Assembly: GCF_020151015.1 (NCBI RefSeq)
Contig: NZ_CP083746.1
Location: forward strand, 1,951,001-2,015,000
DNA length: 64,000 nucleotides
Direction of reading: 5' to 3'
Source: Pseudomonas sp. p1(2021b)
GTDB taxonomy: Bacteria; Pseudomonadota; Gammaproteobacteria; Pseudomonadales; Pseudomonadaceae
The position numbers and the translations under genes are program-made. The notes beneath the pieces were generated by a model, which searched no databases, was not told where the DNA came from, and saw nothing but the letters and a program-made list of their open reading frames with translations. This document shows, in pieces, positions 24,489 to 33,952 of this stretch. Position 1 is the first letter of the stretch; every line of letters starts with the position of its first letter.

Positions 24489-25643
24489 ATGCCTTTCGAG
24501 TTTTCCTCCAACCTGCCCGGCGCCGCGCCGGCCAACCGTACCACCCGCTTCGCCCGTGAACTGCTGGCCCAGGCCGGCCTTGGCCTGGAAGGCGAGCAGC
24601 CCTGGGACATGCAACTGCACACCGCCGATGTACCCCAGCGCGCCCTGGCCCAGGGCAACCTTGGCCTGGGCGAGGCCTACATGGACGGTGACTGGGACTG
24701 CGAGCAACTTGATGAGTTCTTCACCCGCCTGCTGCGCGCTGGCGTGGCCGAACAAGTCAGCCCGATGGCACTGATCTACCATACGCTGCAGGCTCGCCTG
24801 CTCAATCGCCAGACCTCCCGGCGCGCCTGGACCGTGGGCGAGCGCCACTACGACCTGGGCAATGATTTCTACGCCGCCATGCTCGACCCGCGCATGACCT
24901 ACACCTGCGGCTACTGGAAAGAGGCCGGCGACCTCGCCCAGGCCCAGGAAGCCAAGCTGGACCTGATCTGCCGCAAGCTGGGCCTGCGCCCTGGTATGCG
25001 TGTGCTGGACATTGGTTGCGGCTGGGGCAGCTTCATGGGTTTTGCCGCTGAGCGCTATGGTGTCGAGTGTGTCGGGGTGACCATCTCCCGCGAGCAGTGC
25101 CAATGGGCCGAGAAACGCTACAAAGGCCTGCCGCTGGAGTTTCGTCTGCAGGATTACCGCGAGCTCGACGAGCGCTTCGACCGCGTGGTCAGCATTGGCA
25201 TGTTCGAGCACGTGGGGCGCAAGAACCATCGCACGTTCATGGAAGTTGCCGCGCGTTGCCTGGAGGAGGATGGCCTGCTGCTGTTGCACACCATTGGCAA
25301 GAACCGACGGCGCGACGTGCCGGACCGCTGGATCGACAAGTACATCTTCCCCAATGGCGATCTGCCTTCGATCGGCCAGATCGGCGATGCCGCCGATGGC
25401 CTGTTGGTGGTCGAGGACCTGCATAACTTCGGCGCCGACTACGACCGCACGCTGATGGCCTGGCACGAAAACTTCGAGGCCCATTGGCAGTACTTCGCCG
25501 ATGAGCTGGGCGAACGCTTCCGACGCATGTGGCGTTACTACCTGTTGTCCTGCGCGGGGGCGTTTCGTGCCCGGGACATCCAGCTGTGGCAATGGGTGAT
25601 GTCACGCCGGGGTGTGCGCGGCGGTTACCAACGGGTCACTTGA
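24489..25643 (+). CDS. cfa: Cyclopropane-fatty-acyl-phospholipid synthase
   Basis: 384 residues. The SAM-binding motif VLDIGCGWGSF (about 175-185) and the signature TYTCGYWK, EHVGRKNHRTFMEVAARCL and FPNGDLPS blocks are those of CFA synthases. The enzyme adds a methylene from SAM across the double bond of membrane unsaturated fatty acids at the inner membrane. In P. putida a homologous gene is RpoS-dependent; no confident sigma-S promoter was identified here. The first about 100 residues are the lipid-binding domain. A REP pair follows the gene. Confidence 0.95.
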   Translation: MPFEFSSNLPGAAPANRTTRFARELLAQAGLGLEGEQPWDMQLHTADVPQRALAQGNLGLGEAYMDGDWDCEQLDEFFTRLLRAGVAEQVSPMALIYHTLQARLLNRQTSRRAWTVGERHYDLGNDFYAAMLDPRMTYTCGYWKEAGDLAQAQEAKLDLICRKLGLRPGMRVLDIGCGWGSFMGFAAERYGVECVGVTISREQCQWAEKRYKGLPLEFRLQDYRELDERFDRVVSIGMFEHVGRKNHRTFMEVAARCLEEDGLLLLHTIGKNRRRDVPDRWIDKYIFPNGDLPSIGQIGDAADGLLVVEDLHNFGADYDRTLMAWHENFEAHWQYFADELGERFRRMWRYYLLSCAGAFRARDIQLWQWVMSRRGVRGGYQRVT

Positions 25644-25659
25644 GTCCACGCACCCCCCT

Positions 25660-25755
25660 GTAGGAGCGGGCTTGCCCCGCGATTAGGCCCGCCCCGATAT
25701 CACCGTCGCCTGGCAACGGCTTCGCCCTTGATCGCGGGGCAAGCCCGCTCCTACA
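25660..25755. repeat. Paired REP element (BIME-like)
   Basis: Two inverted copies of the P. putida REP: TGTAGGAGCGGGCTTGCCCC at 25660 and its inverse (GGGGCAAGCCCGCTCCTACA) ending at 25755, about 50 bp apart. Lies just 3' of cfa, where such units act as mRNA-stabilising or gyrase-related elements in other bacteria. Confidence 0.9.
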
Positions 25756-25974
25756 AGGATTTCACCAGGGGCACTCAAGCGGGCACAGGCTGGTCGCCAG
25801 CGTTCATCTGATACGCTTTTTTTCCATGAACCTGAATCTGTAACTGTATCAGTCTCGCGCCGACAATACCCATCAGGCCCAGCCTTTCCAACCGGAGAGC
25901 GCTGGGTACGCTGAGCTGCGCCGCATCCGCGCCAGCCAGCCTCCCCGTTCCCGTACATCTCTGTAGAGGTTCCG

Positions 25975-26058
25975 ATGGGCAAGCTCGCACTGTTCCTGGG
26001 TGGTTTCCTGTTCCTGACAATCCTGATCGGCCTGCTGGGTACCATTCCGCCCAGTTGA
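25975..26058 (+). CDS. Very small membrane protein (27 aa)
   Basis: ATG at 25975 with GTAGAGGTT upstream; 27 codons giving one hydrophobic helix (LALFLGGFLFLTILIGLLG) with a Lys at residue 3 and a short polar end. Size and layout fit single-span small membrane proteins. There is no homology evidence, so it rests on the ribosome site and composition. Confidence 0.5.
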   Translation: MGKLALFLGGFLFLTILIGLLGTIPPS

Positions 26059-26245
26059 GCCCGTTGTTCGTGGCCCGCTCCCGGGGCCCCAGCTTGTACG
26101 ATAAGTCGTTCTTTGCGCTGGGAAATCTGTCCACAAAAAACGTGGGTAGGTCTGTGGATAAAGTTCTGCAACCCAAGCTGGCGGCGGGCTCTGTTAAATT
26201 GAACAGAATTTGAGCAGCGCTGTCGAAGCCAGCCCGAACCGTCGC

Positions 26246-27145
26246 TCATGGGCAGACTCGACGCAGCATCTGCAACAGTTCCCGTACCCGCGCCGGCAGC
26301 TCGCCGGCCGGATACAGGGCATGCATCTGTGGGTCCTGGCCCGTGCTGGAGGTCAATCGGTAGTCGGGGCAGACCTTTACCAGGCGCCCGGCGCGCACGT
26401 ACGGGTCACCCACCCAATCTGCCAGGCGCGCGATGCCGGCGCCGGCCAGGGCGCTTTGCAGCACCGCGCCACCTGAGCTCAGGCGCAGGCGAGGGTGCGG
26501 GCGCAGGCTGGTGATCTGGCCATCGCGATAGAAGTGCCAGGCCTTGAGGATGCGGGGTGCTGTATGCAGGATGATCGCGTGTTCTTCCAGGGCTTCGGGG
26601 TGCCCAGGCGTGCCTTCCTGGGCCAGATAGTCCGGGCTGGCGTACAGGTAGCGTCGGTAGCGCCACAGCGGGTAGCCGATCAGCTCACTGGACTGCGGGA
26701 AGGCACCGCGAATGACGAAATCGAACTTGCCTTGCAGCGGGTCCAACGCCAGGTCGCTGAACTGCACATCCAGGGTGACCTGGGGGTGTTGCCGGGCAAA
26801 CCCTGCCAAGACCTGGGGCAAGCATTGTTGGCTGAGCAGTTCCGGCGCGGCGAAGCGGATCCAGCCTTGGGCGGTGCCGCTGAGCGCGGCCAGTTCGTCC
26901 GTCGCGTCCCGTTGCACATCCAGCAAGCGCTCAGCGTGAGGCAGCAGGCGTTCGCCCGCCTCGGTGAGGCTCACGGCACTTGCGCTGCGGTTGAGCAGCT
27001 TGGTTCCGGCGTTGTCTTCCAGCGCTTGCACCGCGCGGGTCACGGAGCTGGGCGAGCGCCCCAGGGCGCGGGCCGCGGCAACGAAGCTGCGCTTGTGCGC
27101 GACGCTTACGAACGCCTGGATCTCGCGCAGCATATCCAATGCCAT
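26246..27145 (-). CDS. LysR-family transcriptional regulator
   Basis: 299 residues from ATG 27145, which follows AAGGAGCCTTTC. The HTH is clear (HKRSFVAAARALGRSPSSVT, about 17-36) and the effector domain runs about 90-295. The frame stays open upstream for more than 100 codons, but that stretch has no LysR homology and overlaps the promoter. It is divergent from the TSUP exporter gene with 100 bp between, which is the likely target. Confidence 0.93.
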   Translation of the reverse strand: MALDMLREIQAFVSVAHKRSFVAAARALGRSPSSVTRAVQALEDNAGTKLLNRSASAVSLTEAGERLLPHAERLLDVQRDATDELAALSGTAQGWIRFAAPELLSQQCLPQVLAGFARQHPQVTLDVQFSDLALDPLQGKFDFVIRGAFPQSSELIGYPLWRYRRYLYASPDYLAQEGTPGHPEALEEHAIILHTAPRILKAWHFYRDGQITSLRPHPRLRLSSGGAVLQSALAGAGIARLADWVGDPYVRAGRLVKVCPDYRLTSSTGQDPQMHALYPAGELPARVRELLQMLRRVCP

Positions 27146-27245
27146 GAAAGGCTCCTTGATTGCAGTTTTCGCAATGCGGCATTTCACCATAAGCGCGCGG
27201 CTTTGATTAGCCTTGGCGCTCGCCTTGATGCCTGGAGCCCGCCTC

Positions 27246-28007
27246 ATGATGGATATAGCCCTGCTTTCGCTGTTCGCCTTCGCCGCAGGCCTGATCGATG
27301 CCGCTGTGGGCGGTGGTGGGTTGATCCAGATCCCTGCGCTGTTCAACTTGTTGCCGAACGCGCAACCGGCAGCACTGCTGGGCAGCAACAAGCTGGCCTC
27401 GGTCTGTGGCACATCGTTCGCAGCGCGCTCATTCGTACGCAAGGTGAAACTGGACTGGGGGTTGATCGTCCCGGCGATGCTCAGCGCCTTCGTCATGTCG
27501 TTCGTTGGCGCGGCGACGGTGTCCCTGGTGCCGCCAAGCCTGATGCGCCCGGCGGTACTGGTGCTGATCGTGCTGATGGCGGTCTACACCTTCTGCAAGA
27601 AGGATTTCGGCACCTTGCACAAGCCCGCCCAGATCGGCCGCAAGGAGCAGTGCCTGGCGGTGCTGATCGGAGGCGCCATCGGCTTCTACGACGGGTTGTT
27701 CGGGCCGGGCACCGGGAGCTTTCTGATCTTCCTGTTCATCCGCTTTTTCGCCCTGGATTTTCTCCACGCCTCGGCCTCGGCGAAGCTGGTGAACATCGCC
27801 ACCAACTTGGCCGCGCTGGTGTTCTTCATCCCATCGGGCAATGTGCTGTGGGCCATCGCCTTGCCCATGGCGGCGTTCAACATCCTCGGCGCCCTGACCG
27901 GTACTTGGCTGGCGGTACGCAAGGGCGCAGGCTTCGTGCGCGGGCTGTTCCTGGTGCTGCTGTGCGCGCTGATCGCCAAGTTGTCCTGGGACTTGCTGGC
28001 GGGGTAG
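27246..28007 (+). CDS. TSUP-family (TauE/SafE-like) membrane exporter
   Basis: 253 residues with about 8 hydrophobic segments. The family's duplicated motifs are visible as AAVGGGGLIQIPAL and GFYDGLFGPGTGSFLI. Members export or import sulfite, sulfoacetate or other organosulfur anions. GGAG lies ten bases before the ATG-ATG start. The substrate is unknown; regulation by the adjacent LysR protein is inferred from the divergent layout. Confidence 0.9.
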   Translation: MMDIALLSLFAFAAGLIDAAVGGGGLIQIPALFNLLPNAQPAALLGSNKLASVCGTSFAARSFVRKVKLDWGLIVPAMLSAFVMSFVGAATVSLVPPSLMRPAVLVLIVLMAVYTFCKKDFGTLHKPAQIGRKEQCLAVLIGGAIGFYDGLFGPGTGSFLIFLFIRFFALDFLHASASAKLVNIATNLAALVFFIPSGNVLWAIALPMAAFNILGALTGTWLAVRKGAGFVRGLFLVLLCALIAKLSWDLLAG

Positions 28008-28008
28008 G

Positions 28009-29418
28009 TCACATCGCCTGGCGCTGGGCCTCGGCCTGTTCGACGCGGTTGCGGCCATCGGCCTTGGCCCGGTAGAGCGCCTGGTCGGCGCGGGCCAGCA
28101 AGGTGTCCAGGTTCACGGCACGCTGCTCGGGGGCGCAACCGGCCACGCCGATGCTGACGGTCACCTGCAGGTGCTGCTCGGCCTGGACCACGCGCAGTTC
28201 CTGCACGGCACGGCGCAGGCGTTCGGCGGTGAACTTAGCCTGCTCCGGCGCCAGGCCAGGCACGATGATCACGAATTCTTCGCCGCCCAGGCGGGCGAAC
28301 AGCTCGCCTTCGTGTAGCTGGTCCTGCAGGGTGCGGGCGAACTGGCGCAATACCTGGTCGCCCACGGCATGACCATGCTGGTCATTGATGCCCTTGAAAT
28401 GGTCGATGTCGAGCATCATCAGGGTCAGCGGCAAGGCCTGGTCATGTTGTTGACGGCTGTCGAGCAGGGCCATGGCACGTTGGGTGAAGGCGCTGCGGGT
28501 GAGGGCGCCGGTCAGGTGATCCACCGTGGCTTGGTGCGCCAGGCGCGCCAGCAGGCAGCGGTTGGCCTGGCTGACACAGGCCACCACCAGCGGGCCGAGC
28601 ACCAGCATGGCGATGCCCAGGCGCGCCGACATCAACGTGGTGACCCCAGGCACACTCTGCGGCAGGCTGAAATGCATGAGGCTCTGGGCCACGGCGACGA
28701 TCAGCGTGGTGCCAGCGGTGAAAGCCAGCACGCACACCAGGAACGGTGAGTAGATCCAGGCACACCAGAGCAGCGCGGCGATGGGAAAGGCGATGGCGCC
28801 TGGCCCGCCGAATGCGATGCTCAGGGCCAAGGAGGCCAACAACACCAGGATGGGCGTCACACGGATCGCCTGGGTGCCACCGCGTACCAGGGTTCGCAGG
28901 TTCGGTGCGGTGAGCAGCATCGGCAGCACCAGCACGTTGGTGGAAAACTGCTCGCTGAACCAGGCCAGCCAGGTGGCCCGCAGCGATTCCTGGAACCACG
29001 GCGCTGCCACTACGCAGGCCAGGCTCGCCGCCACCGTGGCGCTTACGGCACAGGCGCCGAATACCCATAGCACGCCCTGTGGCGTGCGCATGCGCCGATG
29101 CACACGGGGCAAGCGCGACAACACCTGCCAGAGGGTGGCGACCACGCTCAGGTTGCACAGGTTGAACCACAAGGCAGGCTTCCACGCGCTGCCACTGGCC
29201 AGGTCGGCGGCGACCATGGCTACCCAGATGAGCACGAAGCCCCTTGCATTGGCCTGGCGCGGATAACGCAGCAGCAGGCCAGCGAGCACGGCGTTCACCG
29301 GCCAGAACAGCGACAGGGATTCGATCGGCCGGGCCAGGATGCCGCCCACGGTCAAAGCGAACGTCAGGCCGAACAGGACCAGGAGGGGAAGCAGGCGCGA
29401 TTGGGCTGGAAACACCAT
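28009..29418 (-). CDS. MASE1-domain diguanylate cyclase (GGDEF)
   Basis: About 469 residues. The first about 290 contain eight or so membrane helices of the MASE1 sensor type. The C-terminal GGDEF domain has the active-site loop RLGGEEF, the metal-binding MMLDIDHFKGINDQHGH block and the SIGVAG end. An inhibitory RxxD site is absent at the usual place (HEGE is there instead), so product feedback may be weak. It should make cyclic di-GMP in response to an unknown membrane signal. ATG 29418 is preferred over TTG 29433. Confidence 0.92.
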   Translation of the reverse strand: MVFPAQSRLLPLLVLFGLTFALTVGGILARPIESLSLFWPVNAVLAGLLLRYPRQANARGFVLIWVAMVAADLASGSAWKPALWFNLCNLSVVATLWQVLSRLPRVHRRMRTPQGVLWVFGACAVSATVAASLACVVAAPWFQESLRATWLAWFSEQFSTNVLVLPMLLTAPNLRTLVRGGTQAIRVTPILVLLASLALSIAFGGPGAIAFPIAALLWCAWIYSPFLVCVLAFTAGTTLIVAVAQSLMHFSLPQSVPGVTTLMSARLGIAMLVLGPLVVACVSQANRCLLARLAHQATVDHLTGALTRSAFTQRAMALLDSRQQHDQALPLTLMMLDIDHFKGINDQHGHAVGDQVLRQFARTLQDQLHEGELFARLGGEEFVIIVPGLAPEQAKFTAERLRRAVQELRVVQAEQHLQVTVSIGVAGCAPEQRAVNLDTLLARADQALYRAKADGRNRVEQAEAQRQAM

Positions 29419-29580
29419 GGGCTCGACCGGCAAGCGGGAACTGAATCCAGGAAAACGACCGAAGGCACCTGGGGCAATATCGTGTCAGTGTGTTTCGAGA
29501 GCGGGGACAATGTCAATTAGCTGGTGTCCTGTCGGTCGAAATGTGAACACATTGATTTTTCGTCGGTTTCTTGACGTCAG

Positions 29581-31410
29581 CTAGAGGCCGAAGAACCATG
29601 GCACCATGAACACCGTGACCAGCATCACCAAAAAGGTGAACGGCACCCCGACCTTCACGAAGTCGGCGAAGCGGTACTGGCCTGGCCCCAGCACCAGGGT
29701 ATTGACCGGGGAGGACACCGGCGTCATGAACGCTGCCGAGGCCGCCAGGGCCACGGTCATGGCGAACGGGTAGGGCGACATGCCCAGTTGTTGCGCGGTG
29801 CTGATCGCCACCGGTGCCATCAATACCGCCGTGGCGGTGTTGGAAATGAACAGGCCGATCACGGCGGTAACCACGAACAGGCACGCCAGGATCGCGCCCG
29901 GGCCGGCGCCGCCCAGCAGGCCGACCAGGCCGCTCACCGCCAGGTCGATGCCGCCGGTTCGCTGCAGGGCCAGGGCGAACGGCAGCATGCCGACGATCAG
30001 CACCAGGCTTTGCCAATGAATGGCGCGATACGCGCTGTCCATGTCGATGCAGCGCCCGGCGCCCATCAGCAGGCAACCGATCAGGGCGGCCATCACATTG
30101 GGCACGGCGCCGCTGACCATCAGGCCCACCATGACCGCCAGGCTCAGCAGCGCAAACGGCGCCTGGGTGCGCGCCGGCGCCACCTGGTCGATTTCCGCCG
30201 GCAGGCTCAACACCAGGAAGTCCCGGGGTTGGCCCTGCAACTGGCGTACGGCCTTCCAGGGGCCCACCACCAGCAGTGTGTCGCCCAGGCGCAGTTTTTC
30301 CTCCACCAGCTGCGCCTCGATAGCGGTCTGCTCCCGGCGCAGGCCGACCACGTTCAGGCCGAAGCGGCTACGAAAGGCCAGCTCCAGGATGCTCTTGCCG
30401 ATCAATTGCGAGCCGGGCGGCAGGGACACCTCGGCCATGCCCAGCTCCTGGGATTGGTCGATGAAGTAGGCCGCCTTGAAGTGCAGGGGTTCGAGCTGCA
30501 TGGTCTGGCACAGGCTGCGCAGGTCGTCGAGGTTGGCGAAGAGGTCGAGCAGCAGCACATCGCCCTGGTGCAGCACCGTGCTGGAGTCGGCCGCGATGAC
30601 CCGGGTGGTGAACTTGTGCTGGCGCTCGATGCCGATCACGTTGGCGCCATGGCGGGTGCGCAGTTCCAGTTCGCCCAGGGTATGGCCGACCAGAGGCGAA
30701 TGAGGGCGGATGCGCAGGCGCCGCTCGCGACCGTTGAGCTTGTAGTCCAGCACCAGGTCGAGCAGGGTGCGGCGGGTTTCCACACGGCCGTCCTTGCGCA
30801 CTTCGCCGCTGAGCCAGCGGCGGGCGAACAGCATGTAGCCAATGCCGAGCACCAGCACCACCAGGCCGAACGGGGTGAAGCTGAAGAAATTGAAGCCCTG
30901 CTCGCCATGGCGCACCAGTTCGCTGTGCACCACCACGTTGGGCGGTGTGGCGACCAGGCTGAGCATGCCGCTGATCAGCCCGGCGAAGCTCAGCGGCATC
31001 ATTAGCCGGCTGGGCGAGAGCTGCAGGCGCGCGGCAATGCTCAATACCACCGGGATGAAGATCGCCACCACGCCGGTCGAGCTCATCACCGAGCCCAGGC
31101 CGGCCACGGCGATCATCAGCAGCACCAGCAGGCGCGCTTCGCTGTTGCCGGCGCGTTCGCTCATCCATTCGCCGATGCGGTAGGCGATGCCGGTGCGCAC
31201 CAGGCCTTCGCCGATCACGAACAGTGCGGCGATCAGCACCACGTTGGGGTCGCTGAAACCGGCCAGGGCCTGCTCGATGGTGAGGATGCCCGAAAGCGGC
31301 AGGGCGAGAATCACCAGCAGGGCGACCACGTCCATGCGCGGGCGGTTGACGACGAAGAGAATGACGACGATGGCCAAAAGGCCGAGGACCCAGAGCAGCT
31401 CATGGTTCAT
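29581..31410 (-). CDS. SLC13/DASS-type anion permease with two TrkA-C domains
   Basis: 609 residues. Hydrophobic halves (about 1-190 and 400-609) flank two cytosolic RCK/TrkA-C domains (about 210-290 and 300-380; [20 protein letters not shown] and [20 protein letters not shown]). The [13 protein letters not shown] segment is the family's SNT substrate motif near the C-terminus. The family moves di- and tricarboxylates or sulfate with sodium; the substrate is not defined here. It stands as a single gene. Confidence 0.92.
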   Translation of the reverse strand: MNHELLWVLGLLAIVVILFVVNRPRMDVVALLVILALPLSGILTIEQALAGFSDPNVVLIAALFVIGEGLVRTGIAYRIGEWMSERAGNSEARLLVLLMIAVAGLGSVMSSTGVVAIFIPVVLSIAARLQLSPSRLMMPLSFAGLISGMLSLVATPPNVVVHSELVRHGEQGFNFFSFTPFGLVVLVLGIGYMLFARRWLSGEVRKDGRVETRRTLLDLVLDYKLNGRERRLRIRPHSPLVGHTLGELELRTRHGANVIGIERQHKFTTRVIAADSSTVLHQGDVLLLDLFANLDDLRSLCQTMQLEPLHFKAAYFIDQSQELGMAEVSLPPGSQLIGKSILELAFRSRFGLNVVGLRREQTAIEAQLVEEKLRLGDTLLVVGPWKAVRQLQGQPRDFLVLSLPAEIDQVAPARTQAPFALLSLAVMVGLMVSGAVPNVMAALIGCLLMGAGRCIDMDSAYRAIHWQSLVLIVGMLPFALALQRTGGIDLAVSGLVGLLGGAGPGAILACLFVVTAVIGLFISNTATAVLMAPVAISTAQQLGMSPYPFAMTVALAASAAFMTPVSSPVNTLVLGPGQYRFADFVKVGVPFTFLVMLVTVFMVPWFFGL

Positions 31411-31524
31411 GGAGAGGGGTGATCCTTCACGCGAGGGGCACGGTAGAGAGTAGCGCTAGTGTGCCGGCGTGTGGTGAAGGAGGTATTGATGCACTGCAAG
31501 GCTGCAGTCTGGATGACGGGCTTT

Positions 31525-31568
31525 CGGTAGGCGCGGCCTCGTGCCGCGAGAGGGCTGCGCAGCAGCCC
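31525..31568. repeat. Dispersed repeat (GCGCGGCCTCGTGCCGCGAGAG type)
   Basis: Short hairpin followed by AGGGCTGCGCAGCAGCCCC. The same AGGGCTGC-(N)-GCAGCCCC block ends the inverted repeat at about 62.8 kb, so this is one family of dispersed element. Confidence 0.6.
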
Positions 31569-31583
31569 CCTGCGTACGATGGA

Positions 31584-31982
31584 TCAGTGGCGGTGACGAC
31601 GGTGGTGGCGGTGGCCGTGGTCGCGGTCGTTGTCACCGATGTGGTTGCCCAGGGCACCGCCTGCAGCACCACCAAGGCCTGCGCCGATGGTCGAACCGGT
31701 GGAGCCGCCTACCGCGCGGCCCAGTACCGAACCGCCGGCCGAACCCAGGCCGCCGCCGATGGCCGCTTCGGTTCGGTTGCCCTTGCGTGCACCGACCGCG
31801 CCGCCGGCCGCACCGCCCAGGCCTGCGCCAATGGCAGCACCGGTGCTGCCGCCGATCTGTTGGCCAACGATGTTGCCCAGGGCGCCACCCAGGCCGCCGC
31901 CGATGGCCGCGGTGCCGTCGCCGGCAAATGCGCCCTGGCAGAGCAGCAAGCCGAGGGCAAGGGAAGGCAGAGTCAGACGCAT
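31584..31982 (-). CDS. Exported glycine-zipper protein with His-rich tail
   Basis: 132 residues from ATG 31982. Signal peptide about 1-20 (LPSLALGLLLCQGAFA). The mature part is a chain of glycine zippers (AIGGGLGGALGNIVGQQIGG and two similar blocks with AIGAGLGGAAGGAVG), which usually pack as membrane helices. It ends in a His/Arg tail (HGHRHHRRHRH). Function unknown; proteins of this kind often sit in the outer membrane or form oligomers. The next upstream gene is another small envelope protein. Confidence 0.82.
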   Translation of the reverse strand: MRLTLPSLALGLLLCQGAFAGDGTAAIGGGLGGALGNIVGQQIGGSTGAAIGAGLGGAAGGAVGARKGNRTEAAIGGGLGSAGGSVLGRAVGGSTGSTIGAGLGGAAGGALGNHIGDNDRDHGHRHHRRHRH

Positions 31983-32053
31983 GATATGAACCTCAAAGGA
32001 ATCATCAGGGTAAAAGTGCCGCGCCACGGCGGCGGGTCAGGTTGGTAGTGGTA

Positions 32054-32278
32054 TCAATCGTCATCGTCGTCGCGATCACGGTCGCGGTGACGGTAGTAAC
32101 GGTCGCGACGGTCCCGGTCGCGGTAGCGATGGTCATCGTCATCGCGGTCATAGCGGTAGTAGCGATGGTCGCGATCACGGTCCCGCCAGCCATAGTCATC
32201 ATCGTCGTAATGGTGGTAGCAGCCGCCCAGCAGCAGCACGGTGGCAATCAATGAAAAGCTCGCAATACGCTTGATCAC
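32054..32278 (-). CDS. Small Asp/Arg/Tyr-rich lipoprotein
   Basis: 74 residues from GTG 32278. A lipoprotein signal peptide ends in the lipobox LLGGC. After the cysteine almost every residue is Asp, Arg, His or Tyr (DRDRDHRYYRYDRDDDDHR type), a low-complexity polyampholyte. No known fold. The reading-frame choice is supported by the lipobox and by the absence of comparable signals on the opposite strand. Confidence 0.72.
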   Translation of the reverse strand: MIKRIASFSLIATVLLLGGCYHHYDDDDYGWRDRDRDHRYYRYDRDDDDHRYRDRDRRDRYYRHRDRDRDDDDD

Positions 32279-32465
32279 GATATAGGTCCTTGATCCGCAA
32301 AGGTTTACGGGGTACTTCGTGAGACAGGCATCGCTCGATTTGGTTTCTTGCGCGCGCAAGTTTTTCCCGCGCCAGCGATAAGCGGCATGGGTTAGATCGC
32401 GAAAGGGCCCGGGCAAGTGCTGGTGCGTAGGTCACCTGGGTTGGCGGACTCGCCCGGGCGTGGGA

Positions 32466-32768
32466 TCAGGTGGCGGGCTGGATGGCGAGGATCACGCCAT
32501 TGGTGGTCTGCACCAGCACGTAATGATCGGCCAGGCGTACCCAGTGGCTGTCCGTTTCCGGTGCAGGCAGGCCTTTGGCGCGCCAGTCGCGCACGGCCAG
32601 TTCGTCGCGCTTGTATGGGTCCGGCGCCTTGTCGCCGACCTTCAGTTCGCGTTCGGTGTGCGGTGCGGTGACGCTTTCCTCTGGCGCACCCGCCGCAGTC
32701 GCTGCCAGGGGCAGGCAGGGCAAGGTGGCACCGAGCAGCAGGGCATACAGGGCTTGGCGTGGCTTCAT
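32466..32768 (-). CDS. RcnB-like periplasmic protein
   Basis: 100 residues from ATG 32768 (AAGGAGCC upstream). Signal peptide ends near TAAG-AP. The mature part LKVGDKAPDPYKRDELAVRD and DSHWVRLADHYVLVQTTNGVI fits the RcnB family, small periplasmic proteins linked to nickel/cobalt homeostasis in E. coli. Many Pseudomonas paralogues have no defined role. Confidence 0.8.
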   Translation of the reverse strand: MKPRQALYALLLGATLPCLPLAATAAGAPEESVTAPHTERELKVGDKAPDPYKRDELAVRDWRAKGLPAPETDSHWVRLADHYVLVQTTNGVILAIQPAT

Positions 32769-32885
32769 GGAGGGCTCCTTGTAGGCAGGGCATGCCCTAT
32801 CTGCGACAACGGTTCGCGCAGGACAATTCACTCGCGCTGGCGCCAGTGCTAGAGTCGCCTTCTTTTTTGCCCCCGAGGATGGAAC

Positions 32886-33236
32886 ATGCGAGCAATTTTG
32901 CCGATCGCCGCAGCACTGGTACTGGCCGGTTGTGCTTCAGCGGCCATGGACGCCGCGCGTAACGGTGCGCCGACCGCCCAGCTCGACTCGGCCAAGACGC
33001 CTGACCTTGTCGCCCAGTGCATCCAGTTCAGCTGGCAGGAAGAGGCGGCATTCGGTGTCGATGCCAGCGGCTACCTGGCGCCGCGCAAGCAGGGCGGCTT
33101 CACCGTCTATACCCGGGAAGCGGAGTCGTTCGCAGACATCTACCCGCAGGCCGGTGGGACCCGTGTCGACTACTACGCGCAAAGCAACGACACCAACGCC
33201 TTGCGCCGTCGCGCTGCCGCAGCGACCTGCCTGTGA
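32886..33236 (+). CDS. Hypothetical lipoprotein
   Basis: 116 residues. Lipobox LAGC (about 13-16) after a short signal peptide. The mature part has two cysteines (LVAQCIQFSW; AAATCL at the very end) that could pair. No family recognised. It is convergent with the DUF1275 gene (1 bp between stops). Confidence 0.75.
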   Translation: MRAILPIAAALVLAGCASAAMDAARNGAPTAQLDSAKTPDLVAQCIQFSWQEEAAFGVDASGYLAPRKQGGFTVYTREAESFADIYPQAGGTRVDYYAQSNDTNALRRRAAAATCL

Positions 33237-33237
33237 T

Positions 33238-33936
33238 TCAGCGCGGCATGTAGCGCAGCTGCCAGCGCCGCGGGATCTTCAGCGAAACCAGGCCCAGCAG
33301 CAGGGCCAGCAGAGCGCTGGCGAGCAGCGCGGCGCGGTCGAAGCGCTGCTCCAGCAGAACCCCAGCGATGGCGCCCAGGAACATGCCACTCCAAGGAATC
33401 AACTGCACCCGCCAGCCCTCGCGGCGTTGGCCCAGCAAGGTACGCCCCAGGCCCCGACCGAAGCGTGACAGGGCGCCGGTGACGTAGGTCAGGCCAATCG
33501 GCAGGCCATTCACTTCCTCCACCACGGCGTTGATCATGCCCATGGCCGTGACCGCCGCCAGCAGCGCGGGCAGTTGCAGCAACTCCGGCAGCAAGGCAGC
33601 CAACACCAGCAGGGCGCCGATCAGGCTGAGTAACGGCCAGGGGCGCCGGCCGCTTTTCGCCGCGATGATCACGCCCATGGCGTTGCCCAGGATAAAGGCG
33701 CCGATCACCAGCACCAGGCGTAGCACCAGGCCCATCTCGGCGCTGCCCAGCGAGACGGCCAGGCGGGTGGTGTTACCACTCATGAACGAGACGAAATCGC
33801 CGGTGGCCATGAAGCCGATGGCGTCGGTCATGCCCGCCAGCACCGAGAGCCCGGCGACGAAATACAGCCCCACGGTGCCGCGGCGCTGCACAGGGTTACG
33901 GCATTGGCCATTGGTCGACAGGCTTCCGGGCAGCAT
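33238..33936 (-). CDS. DUF1275 (YoaK-like) membrane protein
   Basis: 232 residues, about 6 membrane segments. The DUF1275 signature GMTDAIGFMATGDFVSFMSGN (about 36-56) is intact, as is the later GLPIGLTYVTGALSRFGRGL motif. The family is predicted to be a transporter-like membrane protein of unknown function. Sits next to the XRE-PAS regulator on the same strand. Confidence 0.88.
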   Translation of the reverse strand: MLPGSLSTNGQCRNPVQRRGTVGLYFVAGLSVLAGMTDAIGFMATGDFVSFMSGNTTRLAVSLGSAEMGLVLRLVLVIGAFILGNAMGVIIAAKSGRRPWPLLSLIGALLVLAALLPELLQLPALLAAVTAMGMINAVVEEVNGLPIGLTYVTGALSRFGRGLGRTLLGQRREGWRVQLIPWSGMFLGAIAGVLLEQRFDRAALLASALLALLLGLVSLKIPRRWQLRYMPR

Positions 33937-33952
33937 CGACTCGCTTCTCCGT

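Noticed and set aside
26495-28075. A 526-codon plus frame across the LysR and TSUP genes
   Set aside because: It overlaps two recognised genes and has no domain; it is a product of GC-biased third positions.
29788-31005. A 405-codon plus frame opposite the SLC13 permease
   Set aside because: No recognisable motifs; Gln/His/Ala-rich composition typical of antisense frames.
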